From DASUNP01 sp035249305 (GTDB lineage Bacteria > Acidobacteriota > Blastocatellia > UBA7656), in contig DATFGQ010000056.1 of the NCBI GenBank assembly GCA_035249305.1, positions 62,001 to 126,000 of the forward strand: a stretch of DNA of 64,000 nucleotides, read 5' to 3'. The notes below the pieces were generated by a model. That model was not told the origin of the DNA. It did no database searches and was given only the letters and a program-made list of their open reading frames with translations. This document shows, piece after piece, positions 45,150 to 54,164 of this stretch; within the stretch, counting starts at the first letter, position 1, and each line of letters starts with the position of its first letter. Both the position numbers and the translations under genes were made by a program.

Positions 45150-47150
45150 TCAGCTTGAGCTGTAAGGGCTGTAGTCGCTGTCGGCCCAGCGCCGCTTCTC
45201 AAAGTTGAAATGGTAAATGCCGACCAGGATCGGAATGATCGACACGGCCATGAGCGCCAGTATCAGGTGGACCATCCGCGGGACGCCCTGCTCGACGCGG
45301 ATCGTCACGGCCGCCGGCTGCTGCCACTTCTCCCAGTGGACCTCGAAGGCCAGCGTGTAAGTCCCAGCGGGCAGCGCGGAGATGTGCACGTCGGAACTCC
45401 TGCTCCCTTCCGACCACGACTCGCCGCTCTCTACGCCGTGGTAGTATTCGACTGGGACCGAAAACGCCTGGCCCAACCCCGTCGCCTGATCGATTATGTC
45501 GCCGTCTACCGATAGCCACGAGTTGTCGACGTTGGACTCGGCCGTGATCTTAATGTTCTGCCCGCCCTTCAGCTCGAACGGATCGCTGAAACGCACTTCG
45601 GAATCCTCAGGCCCGGTCCGCGGCTTGAGGTCGTTGTAGTTCGCGCGGAAGACTTCGCGCCGCGAGCCAGTCGCCATCACCACAAGACCGAAGATGAAAG
45701 TCACGACCAGCATCAGCATCCAGTACTTGTAGACCTTTTTGTGAAGGAAGGGCTGGTTCGGCGCGATGTTTGACGGCCGCGGCAGTCCGCTTATCCCGAA
45801 AGCCTTTTCGACATCCTCGCGTTTTACGTAAGTCCCTAGCGACCAGTTGACTTCGCCCGTAGGCTGCGCGGCGGGCCCGGTCTTTCGACGCTGGCGCTTT
45901 GTCGCGCCCGCTTGCTGTTGATGCTGCGCTTGAGGCTCGGGGGCTGGCGCGCCGACAGAGACTTCCATCGACAGCATCTCGGGCGCGCGAATGTAATCGG
46001 CCGCGCGCACGGTCTCGCCTTCGGTGACCTTCCAGTAAAACTCGCCTGCGACGTACTCGACGCGCGCGGCCGTGTCTTGAAAGAGCCTGAACTGTTTGCC
46101 GCGAAAGACGGCCCTCTTGCCTAGCATGGCGACTTCGCCCGGCGGGATCGATTGGACGAAGCTCCAGTGGTCGTCGCTACGAACGAGCCAGCGGAACCCT
46201 ATCTGCGGGTTGTAGAGCAGGTACTCTTCCCAGTAATAGACCCGATCGAATTTAACGCTGCGCTGCATGAAGCCTATGACCGTCATGCGCCCGCCTTCGA
46301 GCTCGCCGGTCTTGCCTAGCGGAATTATCGGGACGACCCTGGGGCGTTGCAGGGCTTTCAAGAATCTGAGCTGCCCTTGATTGACATCGAGCAGCGAGCC
46401 GCAGTTGGGGCAAGTGACGCGCTCGGTCACGTCGGGTGCGAGCAGCGCGAGCGGCCCGCCGCAGTTCGGGCAAGAGAGCTGGTGCGCCTGAACGCGTCGC
46501 GCCTCGCGCTCGGGCGCGGGGGCCGTCGCCAGCCCTAGCTCCGCAAGCGTGACTTCGCGGCCTAAGAAGACGAGCGGCTGCGGCTGGCTGTAATCTAAAG
46601 TGCCGAACTCGCCGCGCGGCCCCGAAAGGTCGGCGTAGCTGTGCTTCTCGCCCGGCGCCAGTCGGTAAGGTATCTCGCCTTGAGCGCCGAGCGAGCGCGC
46701 CACGCCTTTTTCGGCGACCGTCAAGGTCAACGAACCGGGTATCGCGGAGACGGGCTGCCCGACCTGTAGATACTCGAACGGCGGGAAGAGGGCTTGCCCT
46801 CCGACGTTCTGTTGAAACGTAAAATAGAATCTCCCCTGCGCTTCGGCCAACCACCCCCACCACCCGTTTGCGAACGCCGCGTACCACTCGTCCCACATGC
46901 CGCCCGCCTCGTGGCCTAATTGAGCGCGACCTGTCAGCTCGAACTGGACGCCGTTGTATACGCCTCGCAAGCCCACCTGTAAGGGCGACCCCGTCTCTAC
47001 GATCTCCGCGACCTTGCCGAGGTCTTCAAGCCTCCGGTCGCCGCGCGCGACGGCCGAATGGCAGAAATCGCACACGACCACTATTGACGAGCCTGTCTTG
47101 AAGTTTACCGGCGCTCCGCACGCGGGGCAGCTTGCCTGAAGAGGACTCAA
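45150..47150 (-). CDS. DUF4178 zinc-ribbon membrane protein
   Basis: 666 aa. The likely start is a TTG at 47150, preceded by GGAGGGGG 7 bases upstream and overlapping the AdoMet decarboxylase stop by 4 bases. The first zinc ribbon is formed by Cys8, Cys11, Cys27 and Cys30, and a second lies near 228-255 (CPNCGGP, CPNCGSL). Each is followed or flanked by a DUF4178-type beta-rich domain (GRAQLGHEAGGMWDEWYA, GFMQRSVKFDRVYYWEEYLL, both partly quoted). Two membrane helices near 500 and 635 bracket an extracytoplasmic domain. No catalytic residues are recognised. Confidence 0.87.
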   Translation of the reverse strand: MSPLQASCPACGAPVNFKTGSSIVVVCDFCHSAVARGDRRLEDLGKVAEIVETGSPLQVGLRGVYNGVQFELTGRAQLGHEAGGMWDEWYAAFANGWWGWLAEAQGRFYFTFQQNVGGQALFPPFEYLQVGQPVSAIPGSLTLTVAEKGVARSLGAQGEIPYRLAPGEKHSYADLSGPRGEFGTLDYSQPQPLVFLGREVTLAELGLATAPAPEREARRVQAHQLSCPNCGGPLALLAPDVTERVTCPNCGSLLDVNQGQLRFLKALQRPRVVPIIPLGKTGELEGGRMTVIGFMQRSVKFDRVYYWEEYLLYNPQIGFRWLVRSDDHWSFVQSIPPGEVAMLGKRAVFRGKQFRLFQDTAARVEYVAGEFYWKVTEGETVRAADYIRAPEMLSMEVSVGAPAPEPQAQHQQQAGATKRQRRKTGPAAQPTGEVNWSLGTYVKREDVEKAFGISGLPRPSNIAPNQPFLHKKVYKYWMLMLVVTFIFGLVVMATGSRREVFRANYNDLKPRTGPEDSEVRFSDPFELKGGQNIKITAESNVDNSWLSVDGDIIDQATGLGQAFSVPVEYYHGVESGESWSEGSRSSDVHISALPAGTYTLAFEVHWEKWQQPAAVTIRVEQGVPRMVHLILALMAVSIIPILVGIYHFNFEKRRWADSDYSPYSSS

Positions 47151-47551
47151 AGCCGTTCCCCCTCCCCGACAAGCGTCGTCTCGAAACTATGAGCTGCCTC
47201 TTGATCACTATCGCCGCGGACGGCGAAGCGCACGGTGACGCGGGCTGCTCCGAGATGGCCCTTAAGCTGCTCGGCCCAGGGCCAGCCGTGGCGCTCGCGG
47301 CAGCAGTAGAGATTGAAGGTGGCGATGCCCGACTCGGGGTAGGTGTGGCAGGCCAGGTGAGATTCAGTCAGCAAGAAGAGCCCCGTCACACCGCCGGGCG
47401 GCGGGAACTCGTGCCAGGCGGCCTCGCCTACGACTCTTAAGTCGAGGTCCGCGATTATCTGCTCGCACACTCGCCTGATAGCTCCCCCGTCGGAAAGCAA
47501 TTCCGGCAAGCACCCTTCTGCGTCAACTAACCACTCAGCGCCTACTTTCAT
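47147..47551 (-). CDS. speD: S-adenosylmethionine decarboxylase proenzyme
   Basis: 134 aa, the short bacterial form. The pyruvoyl-forming cleavage site is Glu63-Ser64 in LLTESHLACHTYPE; His69 and Cys83/84 (in NLYCCRER) are the other catalytic positions. It autocleaves and makes decarboxylated AdoMet, the aminopropyl donor for spermidine-type synthases. GGAG lies 6 bases before the ATG. It is the first gene of the operon ending at 42544. It is divergent from a zinc-ribbon membrane-protein gene, so the 102-bp gap should hold the operon promoter. Confidence 0.93.
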   Translation of the reverse strand: MKVGAEWLVDAEGCLPELLSDGGAIRRVCEQIIADLDLRVVGEAAWHEFPPPGGVTGLFLLTESHLACHTYPESGIATFNLYCCRERHGWPWAEQLKGHLGAARVTVRFAVRGDSDQEAAHSFETTLVGEGERL

Positions 47552-47653
47552 GATTCTCCAGGGGTCAGGTTACAATTTGCGGGTTCAAGGTGACAAGCCC
47601 GCCGAGATTTTTCCGCTTGCCACCGCCAGCGCGCGCGGAGAAAATAGCGCAGG

Positions 47654-48469
47654 ATGAGCGGTACGGAATATGACGTGACGATAGTGCTGCCCGGCGACGA
47701 AGAGGGACTGCGCCCGCGGCTCGTTTCGGCCCTGGAGCGACTGGGCTATCGCATCTACGGCGAACAGCCGCTGCTCGCCAAGCGAAGGGCGAACGGCTGG
47801 GAAATCTTGACGATGAGCGTGCTAGATTATGCAATTGACCTCACGATACAGCTCAAGACGACAAGTGAGGGGGCGACCCTGACGACCTTCGATTACCTGA
47901 TCCACGACCCGATTGTGCCGCCCGGCTGGAAGCAGATAATCGAGAGCGAAGCGCATGCGATAGCGGCATTCGCCTCGCAAAGCGCGTGGTCGACGATTTG
48001 CCCCGTCTGCAACGCCGACAGCGGAACTGAGTCGCGCTTCTGCCGTCGCTGCGGAGCGCCGCTGGCTCCGCCCGAGCCCGCCGAGCTGGAGGTCTTGCGC
48101 TATACGGCCGAGTCGCGCGCGGCCTTCAACAACCTCGTGATTAGCGCCTTTCTGATTATCAACACGGGGCTGATTCTCTTCACGCTGATGCTCAACGGCA
48201 ACACGTCGATGAAGTTGATGCTCTTCCTTTTTTTCCTCAACGCGCTCGGGTGGCTGCCGCTGTTCCGAGGTCTAGTGCGGTTGCGGCGGGCATTGACTCC
48301 CGGCACTGAGAATTATCCTCGCGCACAGGACAAAGCGCCTTCGCGAATCCCCGCCTTGCCGCCGAAACCGTTAGCGATCTCTGTAACTGAAAACACTACG
48401 GAGCTGCTAGATGAGACAGGAGAGCCCGCACCCGCGAGACTCCAGCAGTCGAGCCGCGACACTGCGTAA
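47654..48469 (+). CDS. Zinc-ribbon membrane protein, divergent to speD
   Basis: 271 aa. The N-terminal 110 residues are an alpha/beta domain (LGYRIYGEQPLLAKRR; DLTIQLKT). A zinc ribbon follows (Cys116, Cys119, Cys130, Cys133), then two membrane helices near 162-205 and a polar tail. The ribbon plus two helices echoes the architecture of the DUF4178 protein encoded divergently, and it may belong to the same function. No family with known activity is recognised. The Shine-Dalgarno is weak. Confidence 0.7.
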   Translation: MSGTEYDVTIVLPGDEEGLRPRLVSALERLGYRIYGEQPLLAKRRANGWEILTMSVLDYAIDLTIQLKTTSEGATLTTFDYLIHDPIVPPGWKQIIESEAHAIAAFASQSAWSTICPVCNADSGTESRFCRRCGAPLAPPEPAELEVLRYTAESRAAFNNLVISAFLIINTGLILFTLMLNGNTSMKLMLFLFFLNALGWLPLFRGLVRLRRALTPGTENYPRAQDKAPSRIPALPPKPLAISVTENTTELLDETGEPAPARLQQSSRDTA

Positions 48470-48537
48470 CATAAGCCAGTAGCCTGGCTCTAAGACTACT
48501 TTGGTTTATAATGGAACCCGAATTGGAGGGCATTTGT

Positions 48538-48753
48538 ATGAGTGTACATCGCGTAGAAACAACTCTGAACGAAGATGGCACGCTAACCCTAACCGATTTG
48601 CCTTTTAACGCAGGCGATGCTGTCGAAGTTATTATATTGCCTCTCTCGCAGGAATCGGCCGGGCAAAAAAGCTATCCGCTTCATGGTACACAGATAAAAT
48701 ATGTCAATCCGACTGACCCTGTCGCAGAGGAAGATTGGGCCGCGCTTCCATGA
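48538..48753 (+). CDS. Antitoxin of a VapBC-like pair
   Basis: 71 aa from the ATG at 48538 (GGAGGG upstream). The N-terminal sequence RVETTLNEDGTLTLTDLPF is a short beta-rich fold seen in antitoxins that precede PIN-domain toxins, followed by GDAVEVIILPL and a flexible acidic tail that would wrap the toxin. The stop overlaps the toxin ATG (ATGA), the usual co-translation arrangement. Base composition is AT-richer than the surrounding genes, consistent with a mobile module. Confidence 0.85.
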   Translation: MSVHRVETTLNEDGTLTLTDLPFNAGDAVEVIILPLSQESAGQKSYPLHGTQIKYVNPTDPVAEEDWAALP

Positions 48754-49148
48754 TTCTGCTAGATACACACATTTGGGTTTGGTGGGTTCACAATGCTCCG
48801 GAACTCACCGAACAACAAAAGAGACTGATACGAGGTAATGAAGCACACGGGCTGGGCATCAGTGCCATTTCATGCTGGGAAGTAGCCAAGCTGGTTGAAT
48901 ACAATCGATTGATGCTACCGTGCTCGATTACAGAATGGTTCGAGCAATCCTTAGCATATCCTGGGATTCATTTATTGAATTTGACACCACGTATTGCCGT
49001 CGAGTCCACACAGCTTCCAGGGACGTTTCACCGTGACCCTGCGGATCAGATCATAGTTGCCACAGCAAGAATATATGATTGTGAGTTATTGACCTCGGAT
49101 GACAAGATTCTGAAATATCCACATGTAAAGCTCCCGAAAGGCGTATAA
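48750..49148 (+). CDS. PIN-domain toxin (VapC-like RNase)
   Basis: 132 aa. PIN acidic residues are present: Asp5 in LLDTHIWVWWV, Glu in SAISCWEVAKL, Asp in HRDPADQIIVATA, and Asp in LLTSDDKIL. These coordinate Mg2+ for RNA cleavage. The start is the ATG overlapping the antitoxin stop; the in-frame codon at 48735 lies within the antitoxin. The target RNA is unknown. AT-richer than its neighbours. Confidence 0.9.
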   Translation: MILLDTHIWVWWVHNAPELTEQQKRLIRGNEAHGLGISAISCWEVAKLVEYNRLMLPCSITEWFEQSLAYPGIHLLNLTPRIAVESTQLPGTFHRDPADQIIVATARIYDCELLTSDDKILKYPHVKLPKGV

Positions 49149-49214
49149 CAAACCCTCGTAGTAGCGCGGTGAACCTATTGATGCAGATCACTAAATGAAA
49201 GGCTGTCCGTTTGT

Positions 49215-49685
49215 TCAACCCTCGGTCAGGTCGTAGCTGAAGACGAGCATGTCGCGGGTCCAGATGCCGTTCTCCATCTCGCGTTCGCGGTGGTACCAGA
49301 AGTAATCCCGCCTGATGTGGTCCATTCGGAATCCGCACTTTTGATAGAAGACTATGTTGCCTATGCTGGAGTTCCCCGTGCCTACTAACATCTTTTGTTT
49401 GCCTCTTCGCCGCGCCTCGACAAGAAGACTCTCGATAATCTCTCTGCCGATCCCCTGCCCCTGCCTGCCTTCGTCAATGCCCAGCTCTACTATCTCGCAC
49501 GGCTCGCTGCTCCACCGCATGGTGGCGGCCCCGACAAGCTGCCCGCCTTGCTCCGCGCGGTAGACTGTATCGCTCAGGTTATCGAGGCTCCAGCGGAGCG
49601 CGCTCTCTGACGGCTCGGCCAGGAGCAGGAGCGGGAGTACTTCATCAACCTCGTCCGCTTCGACCTGTTTAAGTATGATCGACAT
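49215..49685 (-). CDS. GNAT-family N-acetyltransferase
   Basis: 156 aa with the GNAT fold. Motif A is EGRQGQGIGREII (acetyl-CoA pyrophosphate binding), followed by the SIGNIVFYQKCGF motif B region. The substrate is unknown. It starts three bases after the stop of the upstream M15-like gene (a TGA-AGG-ATG junction), so it is probably translationally coupled. The C-terminal HREREMENGIWTRDML is family-typical. Confidence 0.88.
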   Translation of the reverse strand: MSIILKQVEADEVDEVLPLLLLAEPSESALRWSLDNLSDTVYRAEQGGQLVGAATMRWSSEPCEIVELGIDEGRQGQGIGREIIESLLVEARRRGKQKMLVGTGNSSIGNIVFYQKCGFRMDHIRRDYFWYHREREMENGIWTRDMLVFSYDLTEG

Positions 49686-49688
49686 CCT

Positions 49689-50453
49689 TCATCTGGCGAT
49701 GCGTCGCGAGGGGTGGCCTATGTGGATGTGCGCGCCCGTGGCGGAGCCCGAGACGGCGTGGCGAAAGGCTATGAAGGGTATGCCCGAGTTGCGCAGGTAA
49801 GCCATCACGGCCTGCCCTTCGGCGCTGTCAGGGTGTATCGCGACGTCGACTGAGTTGCGGTGATCGAACCCTAGCCTGTCATGCACCTGCGTCTGGCCGT
49901 AGGCGCTTATGGGGAGCGCGCGGCCGAACCGATTCAAGAAGAAGCCCTGCACTTGAACGGCGTTCGCTATCGACCAGCCCGCGCCCCCGTTGTAGCGTAT
50001 CAGCGCCGCCGTCGCCGCGTAGCCGCCTACGCCGAGCGGGCGCATCTTCGCCAGTTGCTCTTCGGCCTTCACTTCGGCGATCAAAGTGTCAGCGCCCTCC
50101 ATCTTGCCCTTCGTCTCATCGACTCTGGACTGCTTCTCGGCCAGCAACTGCTCGCTCTGATCGACCTCTCGTTTCGAGATTATCTCGGATGCGAGCAGGG
50201 CCTTGCGCTTTTCGACCTCTTCGGTGGCCCGCTTCACATCTTCTTGCTGAAGCGCGAGCAGCCTTTCGAGGCTCTCTTTGTACTCTGTGGCCGCGCGGAT
50301 CACGTCGGCCCTCGCCTTTGAAGATTCTTTGTTAAGCTCGGAGTGAGATTTGCCCTGCGGCTTGGCTGGTCGCTTCTTGCCCTGCGCGTGAGCCGCCGCG
50401 CCGCCGGCCAGGGTCAGCATCAGCGCGAGGTTGATTATCAATCTTCTGTCCAC
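49689..50453 (-). CDS. Exported coiled-coil protein with M15-like peptidase domain
   Basis: 254 aa starting at a GTG. The signal peptide is MDRRLIINLALMLTLAGGAAAHA. A helical, Glu/Lys/Gln-rich coiled coil spans about 45-135. The C-terminal domain has HDRLGFDHRNSVDVAIHP and AHIHIGHP, which fits the zinc ligands (His, Asp, His) of M15-type peptidoglycan carboxypeptidases or related enzymes. The metal assignment is inferred from spacing. It may trim peptide cross-links in the wall. GNAT follows directly. Confidence 0.75.
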   Translation of the reverse strand: MDRRLIINLALMLTLAGGAAAHAQGKKRPAKPQGKSHSELNKESSKARADVIRAATEYKESLERLLALQQEDVKRATEEVEKRKALLASEIISKREVDQSEQLLAEKQSRVDETKGKMEGADTLIAEVKAEEQLAKMRPLGVGGYAATAALIRYNGGAGWSIANAVQVQGFFLNRFGRALPISAYGQTQVHDRLGFDHRNSVDVAIHPDSAEGQAVMAYLRNSGIPFIAFRHAVSGSATGAHIHIGHPSRRIAR

Positions 50454-50485
50454 TCGGTTACGACTTCGCCTCTAACAGTCTGCGC

Positions 50486-50710
50486 TCACTTCTTGGCGGC
50501 AAGCTTTTTGTGATCGTAGCGCTCGCTCAGACGCCAGCGCTGGACCATCACTACCCGACCGTCGGGCTTGAGCTTGACGCTGATCTCGTCGCGCCGCGTA
50601 GGCCGGCCGCCTTCGCCTCGCGCGACCAGCTCTACCACCTCACCATAACGAACCACTCCCGAAAAAGTTCTGAACCCTACGATGTCGCCGACCCGCACAG
50701 TCTTTATCAT
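50486..50710 (-). CDS. Small conserved-looking hypothetical protein
   Basis: 74 aa, beta-rich (VRVGDIVGFRTFSGVVRYGEV, partly quoted; RVVMVQRWRLSERYDHKKL) and basic at the C terminus. The pattern suggests an SH3-like barrel with a nucleic-acid or protein-binding role, but no family is recognised. The Shine-Dalgarno is weak. It lies between the M15-like and RidA genes on the same strand. Confidence 0.55.
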   Translation of the reverse strand: MIKTVRVGDIVGFRTFSGVVRYGEVVELVARGEGGRPTRRDEISVKLKPDGRVVMVQRWRLSERYDHKKLAAKK

Positions 50711-50773
50711 CTACAGCCAGTTTACCTCCAAAGCCGGACCGTTGTCACTCATTGACCGCCCGCCGCCTGCACG

Positions 50774-51313
50774 TCAGACGAGCGCTATGCAGTCGACCTC
50801 TATCATGTAATCGGCATTCAACTGGACGCCGACCGTCGTGCGCGCCGGGTAGCTTTCGGTAAAGTAGCGGCGATAGATCTCGTTCATCTTCGAGAAGTTC
50901 GTAAGGTCGGTCAGGTAGACGTTGACCCTCACGACGTTGTCGAGCGACGAGCCCGCGCCTTCGAGTATGGCCTTGACGTTCTCAAAGACCTGGACAGCCT
51001 GCTCTTCAAACCCGCCTTCGACCACCTGTCCCGTGCGCGGGCTGAACGCGACTTGCCCCGCTACGTAGACGGTGTTGCCCGCGACTATCGCTTGGCTGTA
51101 GGGGCCAGCCGGTTTGGGCGCGCGGTCGGTCAGGACTTTGCGTTTCGCCGTTTTTGTTCTCCCCCTGGTCTTGACTGTCTGCGTTGCCTTGACTGGTTGG
51201 GCCGCCTTCTTCACGTCCGGCTGTATATCAGTTTGCGCCGCACTCTCTTGAGCAGCCACGGACGCGCCGAGCGCCGTCGCGGTCGCGCATTCGATGAATT
51301 TTCTGCGATTCAT
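50774..51313 (-). CDS. Exported RidA-family protein
   Basis: 179 aa. Residues 1-28 are a twin-arginine-like signal (NRRKFIECATATALGASVAA). A Lys/Thr-rich linker of 40 residues precedes a YjgF/YER057c/RidA domain at about 62-179: PKPAGPYSQAIVAGNTVYVAGQ (partly quoted), the conserved arginine in PARTTVGVQL, and MIEVDCIAL. RidA normally deaminates reactive enamines in the cytosol. Here the signal predicts export, where the substrate is unclear. GGAG precedes the ATG. Confidence 0.85.
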   Translation of the reverse strand: MNRRKFIECATATALGASVAAQESAAQTDIQPDVKKAAQPVKATQTVKTRGRTKTAKRKVLTDRAPKPAGPYSQAIVAGNTVYVAGQVAFSPRTGQVVEGGFEEQAVQVFENVKAILEGAGSSLDNVVRVNVYLTDLTNFSKMNEIYRRYFTESYPARTTVGVQLNADYMIEVDCIALV

Positions 51314-51473
51314 ACGATCTCCAGGTTATGAAATCGAGCGGGCCAACTTTATCAACCCTGCGTGCCGCGCGCAAAAGAAATTTGACCTTCGTTTTTGATC
51401 ATCAAATCCGATGCTTGATGCCTGAGTCGATCGCCAGTTATAGTTTTATAATGGAGGTGGACGTTTAGAGATT

Positions 51474-54164
51474 ATGTCCGATAGCAGTAATAAGACCAGA
51501 CCCGGTGACGCTTTCCGGTCCGCAGTAACCCTCGACCCGAACACAGACGACTCGCCCAACCTCGAAGGAACCACGGCGATGCTGGCCGACGCGCCGACGC
51601 TCGGTCTTTCGGAAGACGAGCAGGCCGAGCTGCTGCGCGAGCCCGACATCGGCCCGTACAAGATCATACGGCGTATAGGCCAGGGCGGCATGGGCTCCGT
51701 CTACCTGGCCGCCCGCGCCGACGACCAGTACCAGAAACAGGTCGCGATAAAACTGGTCCGCACAGGCATGGGCTCGGAGTTTATCGTGCGCCGTTTCATC
51801 GGCGAGCGGCAGATACTCGCCTCGCTCGACCACCCCTACATAGCGCGCCTGCTTGACGGAGGGACCACAGCGGATGGTTCGCCCTACTTTGTGATGGAGT
51901 ACATCGAGGGCAAGCCTATAAATCAATACTGTGACGACCACAGGCTGACGACGGCCGAGCGGCTGAAGCTCTTTCAGAAAGTCTGCGCCGCGGTCCACTA
52001 CGCGCACCAGAACCTGGTCATTCACCGCGACATCAAGCCGAGCAACATACTGGTCACCCAAGACGGCACGCCTAAGCTCCTGGACTTCGGGATCGCGAAG
52101 CTGCTCAACCCCGGCGGCGCGGAACAGACCGCAGAGCAGACGGCGACGGCCGCGGGGATGATGACGCCCGTCTACGCGAGCCCCGAGCAGATACGCGGCC
52201 AGTCTGTGACGACCGCCAGCGATGTCTACTCGCTGGGCGTGTTGCTCTACCAGTTGCTTACGGGCCACCGCCCCTACCGCATAACGAGCCAGCTCGCGCA
52301 CGAGATAATAAACGCGATCCTGGAGCAGGAGCCGGAAAAGCCTAGCACGGCGATCAACCGCACAGAGACGATGCCCGACGCCAGCGGCACGGGCGGCAAG
52401 AAGATTACGCCTGAAGATGTGAGCCGCACGCGCGACGGTCAGATCGATAAGCTCAGGCGCAGGCTTTCGGGCGACATCGATAACATAGTCTTAAAGGCGA
52501 TGCGCAAGGAGCCCGCGCGGCGCTACTCGTCCGTAGACCAGTTCTCGAACGACATAACGCGCCACCTCGAAGGGCGTCCCGTCATCGCGCGCAAAGACAC
52601 GCTCGTCTACAGGAGCGCGAAGTTCGTCAAGCGGAATAAGGCCGCGATGGTCGCCGCCATTCTGGTGCTGGTCACGCTCGTCGGCGGCATCGTCGCAACG
52701 AACGTTGAGCGCGCGAGGGCCGAGCGGCGTTTCAACGACGTGCGCAAGCTGGCGAACTCTTTTATGTTCGAGTTCCACGACGCGATAGAGAACCTGCCCG
52801 GCTCTACGCCCGCGCGCGAGCTTCTGGTAACGCGCGCGCTGGAATACCTTGACGGCCTGGCCCAGGAGGCAGGCGACGACATGTCGTTGCAGAGGGAACT
52901 GGCGACCGCTTACCAGAAAGTAGGCGATGTCCAGGGCAACCCGCTCGACAGCAACCTCGGCGACTCGGCGGGCGCGCTCGACAGCTATAACAAGAGCATA
53001 GCGATCCGCGAGGCCATCGTCGCTTCGAGCGGCTCGACCGCCGAAGACCGCCGCGCGCTTGCCGCCGTCTACGCGCTCCGCGGCGACGTGCTGTGGGGGA
53101 GGGGCGACCCGGAAGGCGCGCTCGAAAACCACCGCAAGGCGCAGGCGATAGGCGAGGCATTGTTAGCCGAAAACCCCGACGACAGAGAGACGGCGCGGGC
53201 GCTATGGAGCGGCTACCGCCGCATAGGTTACGCGCAGGCGCAGGCGGGCGACCTCCAGGCGGGCGTCGAGAGCTTTAACAAAGCCCGCGCGATCATCGAG
53301 CGGCTGGTCGCGGCCGACCCGACGAACGCGAAGGCGCGGCACGACATGGCCGTCAACTACTCGGCGATCGGCGAGGCGATGGTCGAGACGGGCGACGTGC
53401 GGGGCGGGATAGAGTATTTTCAGAAGGCGCTTGTGATCGATCAGGAGCTGTTGAACGAATCGCCCCTGGATGCCAACGCGAAGCTTCAAGTGGCCGTCGA
53501 CTACAGCAACATCGGCGACGCGCTGGCGCGCGAAAAAGATAGTCTTCCCGGCGCGCTTGAGGCCTATCGAAAGGGCCTGCCGATGATTGAAGAGCTGGCC
53601 GCCGCCGACCCGGCCAATAATAAAAATCAACGCAACGTCGCCGTATTCAACATGAGAATCGCGGGCCTGCTCGCAGAGCTCGGCAACGATAAAGAGGCGC
53701 TCGCCAGCGCATTGAAAGCGATAGCGGTGCTCGAACGCATAGTCGATAAGGACGCCGCGAACATGCACGGGCGGGGTGAGCTTGCGTTGAGCTACAACGA
53801 AGTCGGGTTATTGCTCGCCAGATCGGGCGACGCGGCGGGGGCGCTTGAAAACTGCCGCAAGGGCCGTCAGATCGCGGAGGCGCTCTCGACGGCTAACCCT
53901 GCTAACGCCGAGCTGCGAGCGCTGCTGGCATCAACCTACGCCTCGTCCGGGCGCGCGAACGCGGCGCTGGCGGGCGGCGCGAGAAGCTCTGACGCGAAGC
54001 GGTTGGAGTACTGGCGAGAAGCCCGCGAATGGTTTCAAAAAGGGTTGGGTATATTGACTGACCTGAGAGACAAAGGGGCATGGGCAAGCCCGACCTACGG
54101 CAGTCCGGAAGAGCTTGCCGACGAGGTCGCGGCTTGCGACGCCGCGATCGCAAAGCACAAATAA
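51474..54164 (+). CDS. Membrane serine/threonine protein kinase with TPR sensor tail
   Basis: 896 aa, PknB/Hanks type. Gly-loop GQGGMGSVY at 69-77, Lys93 in VAIKLV, catalytic Asp186 in HRDIKPSN, DFG at 204-206, and the activation segment ending in YASPEQIRG. A single membrane helix is at about 389-408. The C-terminal 480 residues contain repeated 34-45-residue helical units (ALENHRKAQAIGEALL, ALEAYRKGLPMIEEL), read as TPRs that would lie outside the cytosol. This kinase-TM-TPR layout is frequent in acidobacteria. A TATAAT box is at 51447-51452, but the leader would then be very short. Confidence 0.92.
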   Translation: MSDSSNKTRPGDAFRSAVTLDPNTDDSPNLEGTTAMLADAPTLGLSEDEQAELLREPDIGPYKIIRRIGQGGMGSVYLAARADDQYQKQVAIKLVRTGMGSEFIVRRFIGERQILASLDHPYIARLLDGGTTADGSPYFVMEYIEGKPINQYCDDHRLTTAERLKLFQKVCAAVHYAHQNLVIHRDIKPSNILVTQDGTPKLLDFGIAKLLNPGGAEQTAEQTATAAGMMTPVYASPEQIRGQSVTTASDVYSLGVLLYQLLTGHRPYRITSQLAHEIINAILEQEPEKPSTAINRTETMPDASGTGGKKITPEDVSRTRDGQIDKLRRRLSGDIDNIVLKAMRKEPARRYSSVDQFSNDITRHLEGRPVIARKDTLVYRSAKFVKRNKAAMVAAILVLVTLVGGIVATNVERARAERRFNDVRKLANSFMFEFHDAIENLPGSTPARELLVTRALEYLDGLAQEAGDDMSLQRELATAYQKVGDVQGNPLDSNLGDSAGALDSYNKSIAIREAIVASSGSTAEDRRALAAVYALRGDVLWGRGDPEGALENHRKAQAIGEALLAENPDDRETARALWSGYRRIGYAQAQAGDLQAGVESFNKARAIIERLVAADPTNAKARHDMAVNYSAIGEAMVETGDVRGGIEYFQKALVIDQELLNESPLDANAKLQVAVDYSNIGDALAREKDSLPGALEAYRKGLPMIEELAAADPANNKNQRNVAVFNMRIAGLLAELGNDKEALASALKAIAVLERIVDKDAANMHGRGELALSYNEVGLLLARSGDAAGALENCRKGRQIAEALSTANPANAELRALLASTYASSGRANAALAGGARSSDAKRLEYWREAREWFQKGLGILTDLRDKGAWASPTYGSPEELADEVAACDAAIAKHK

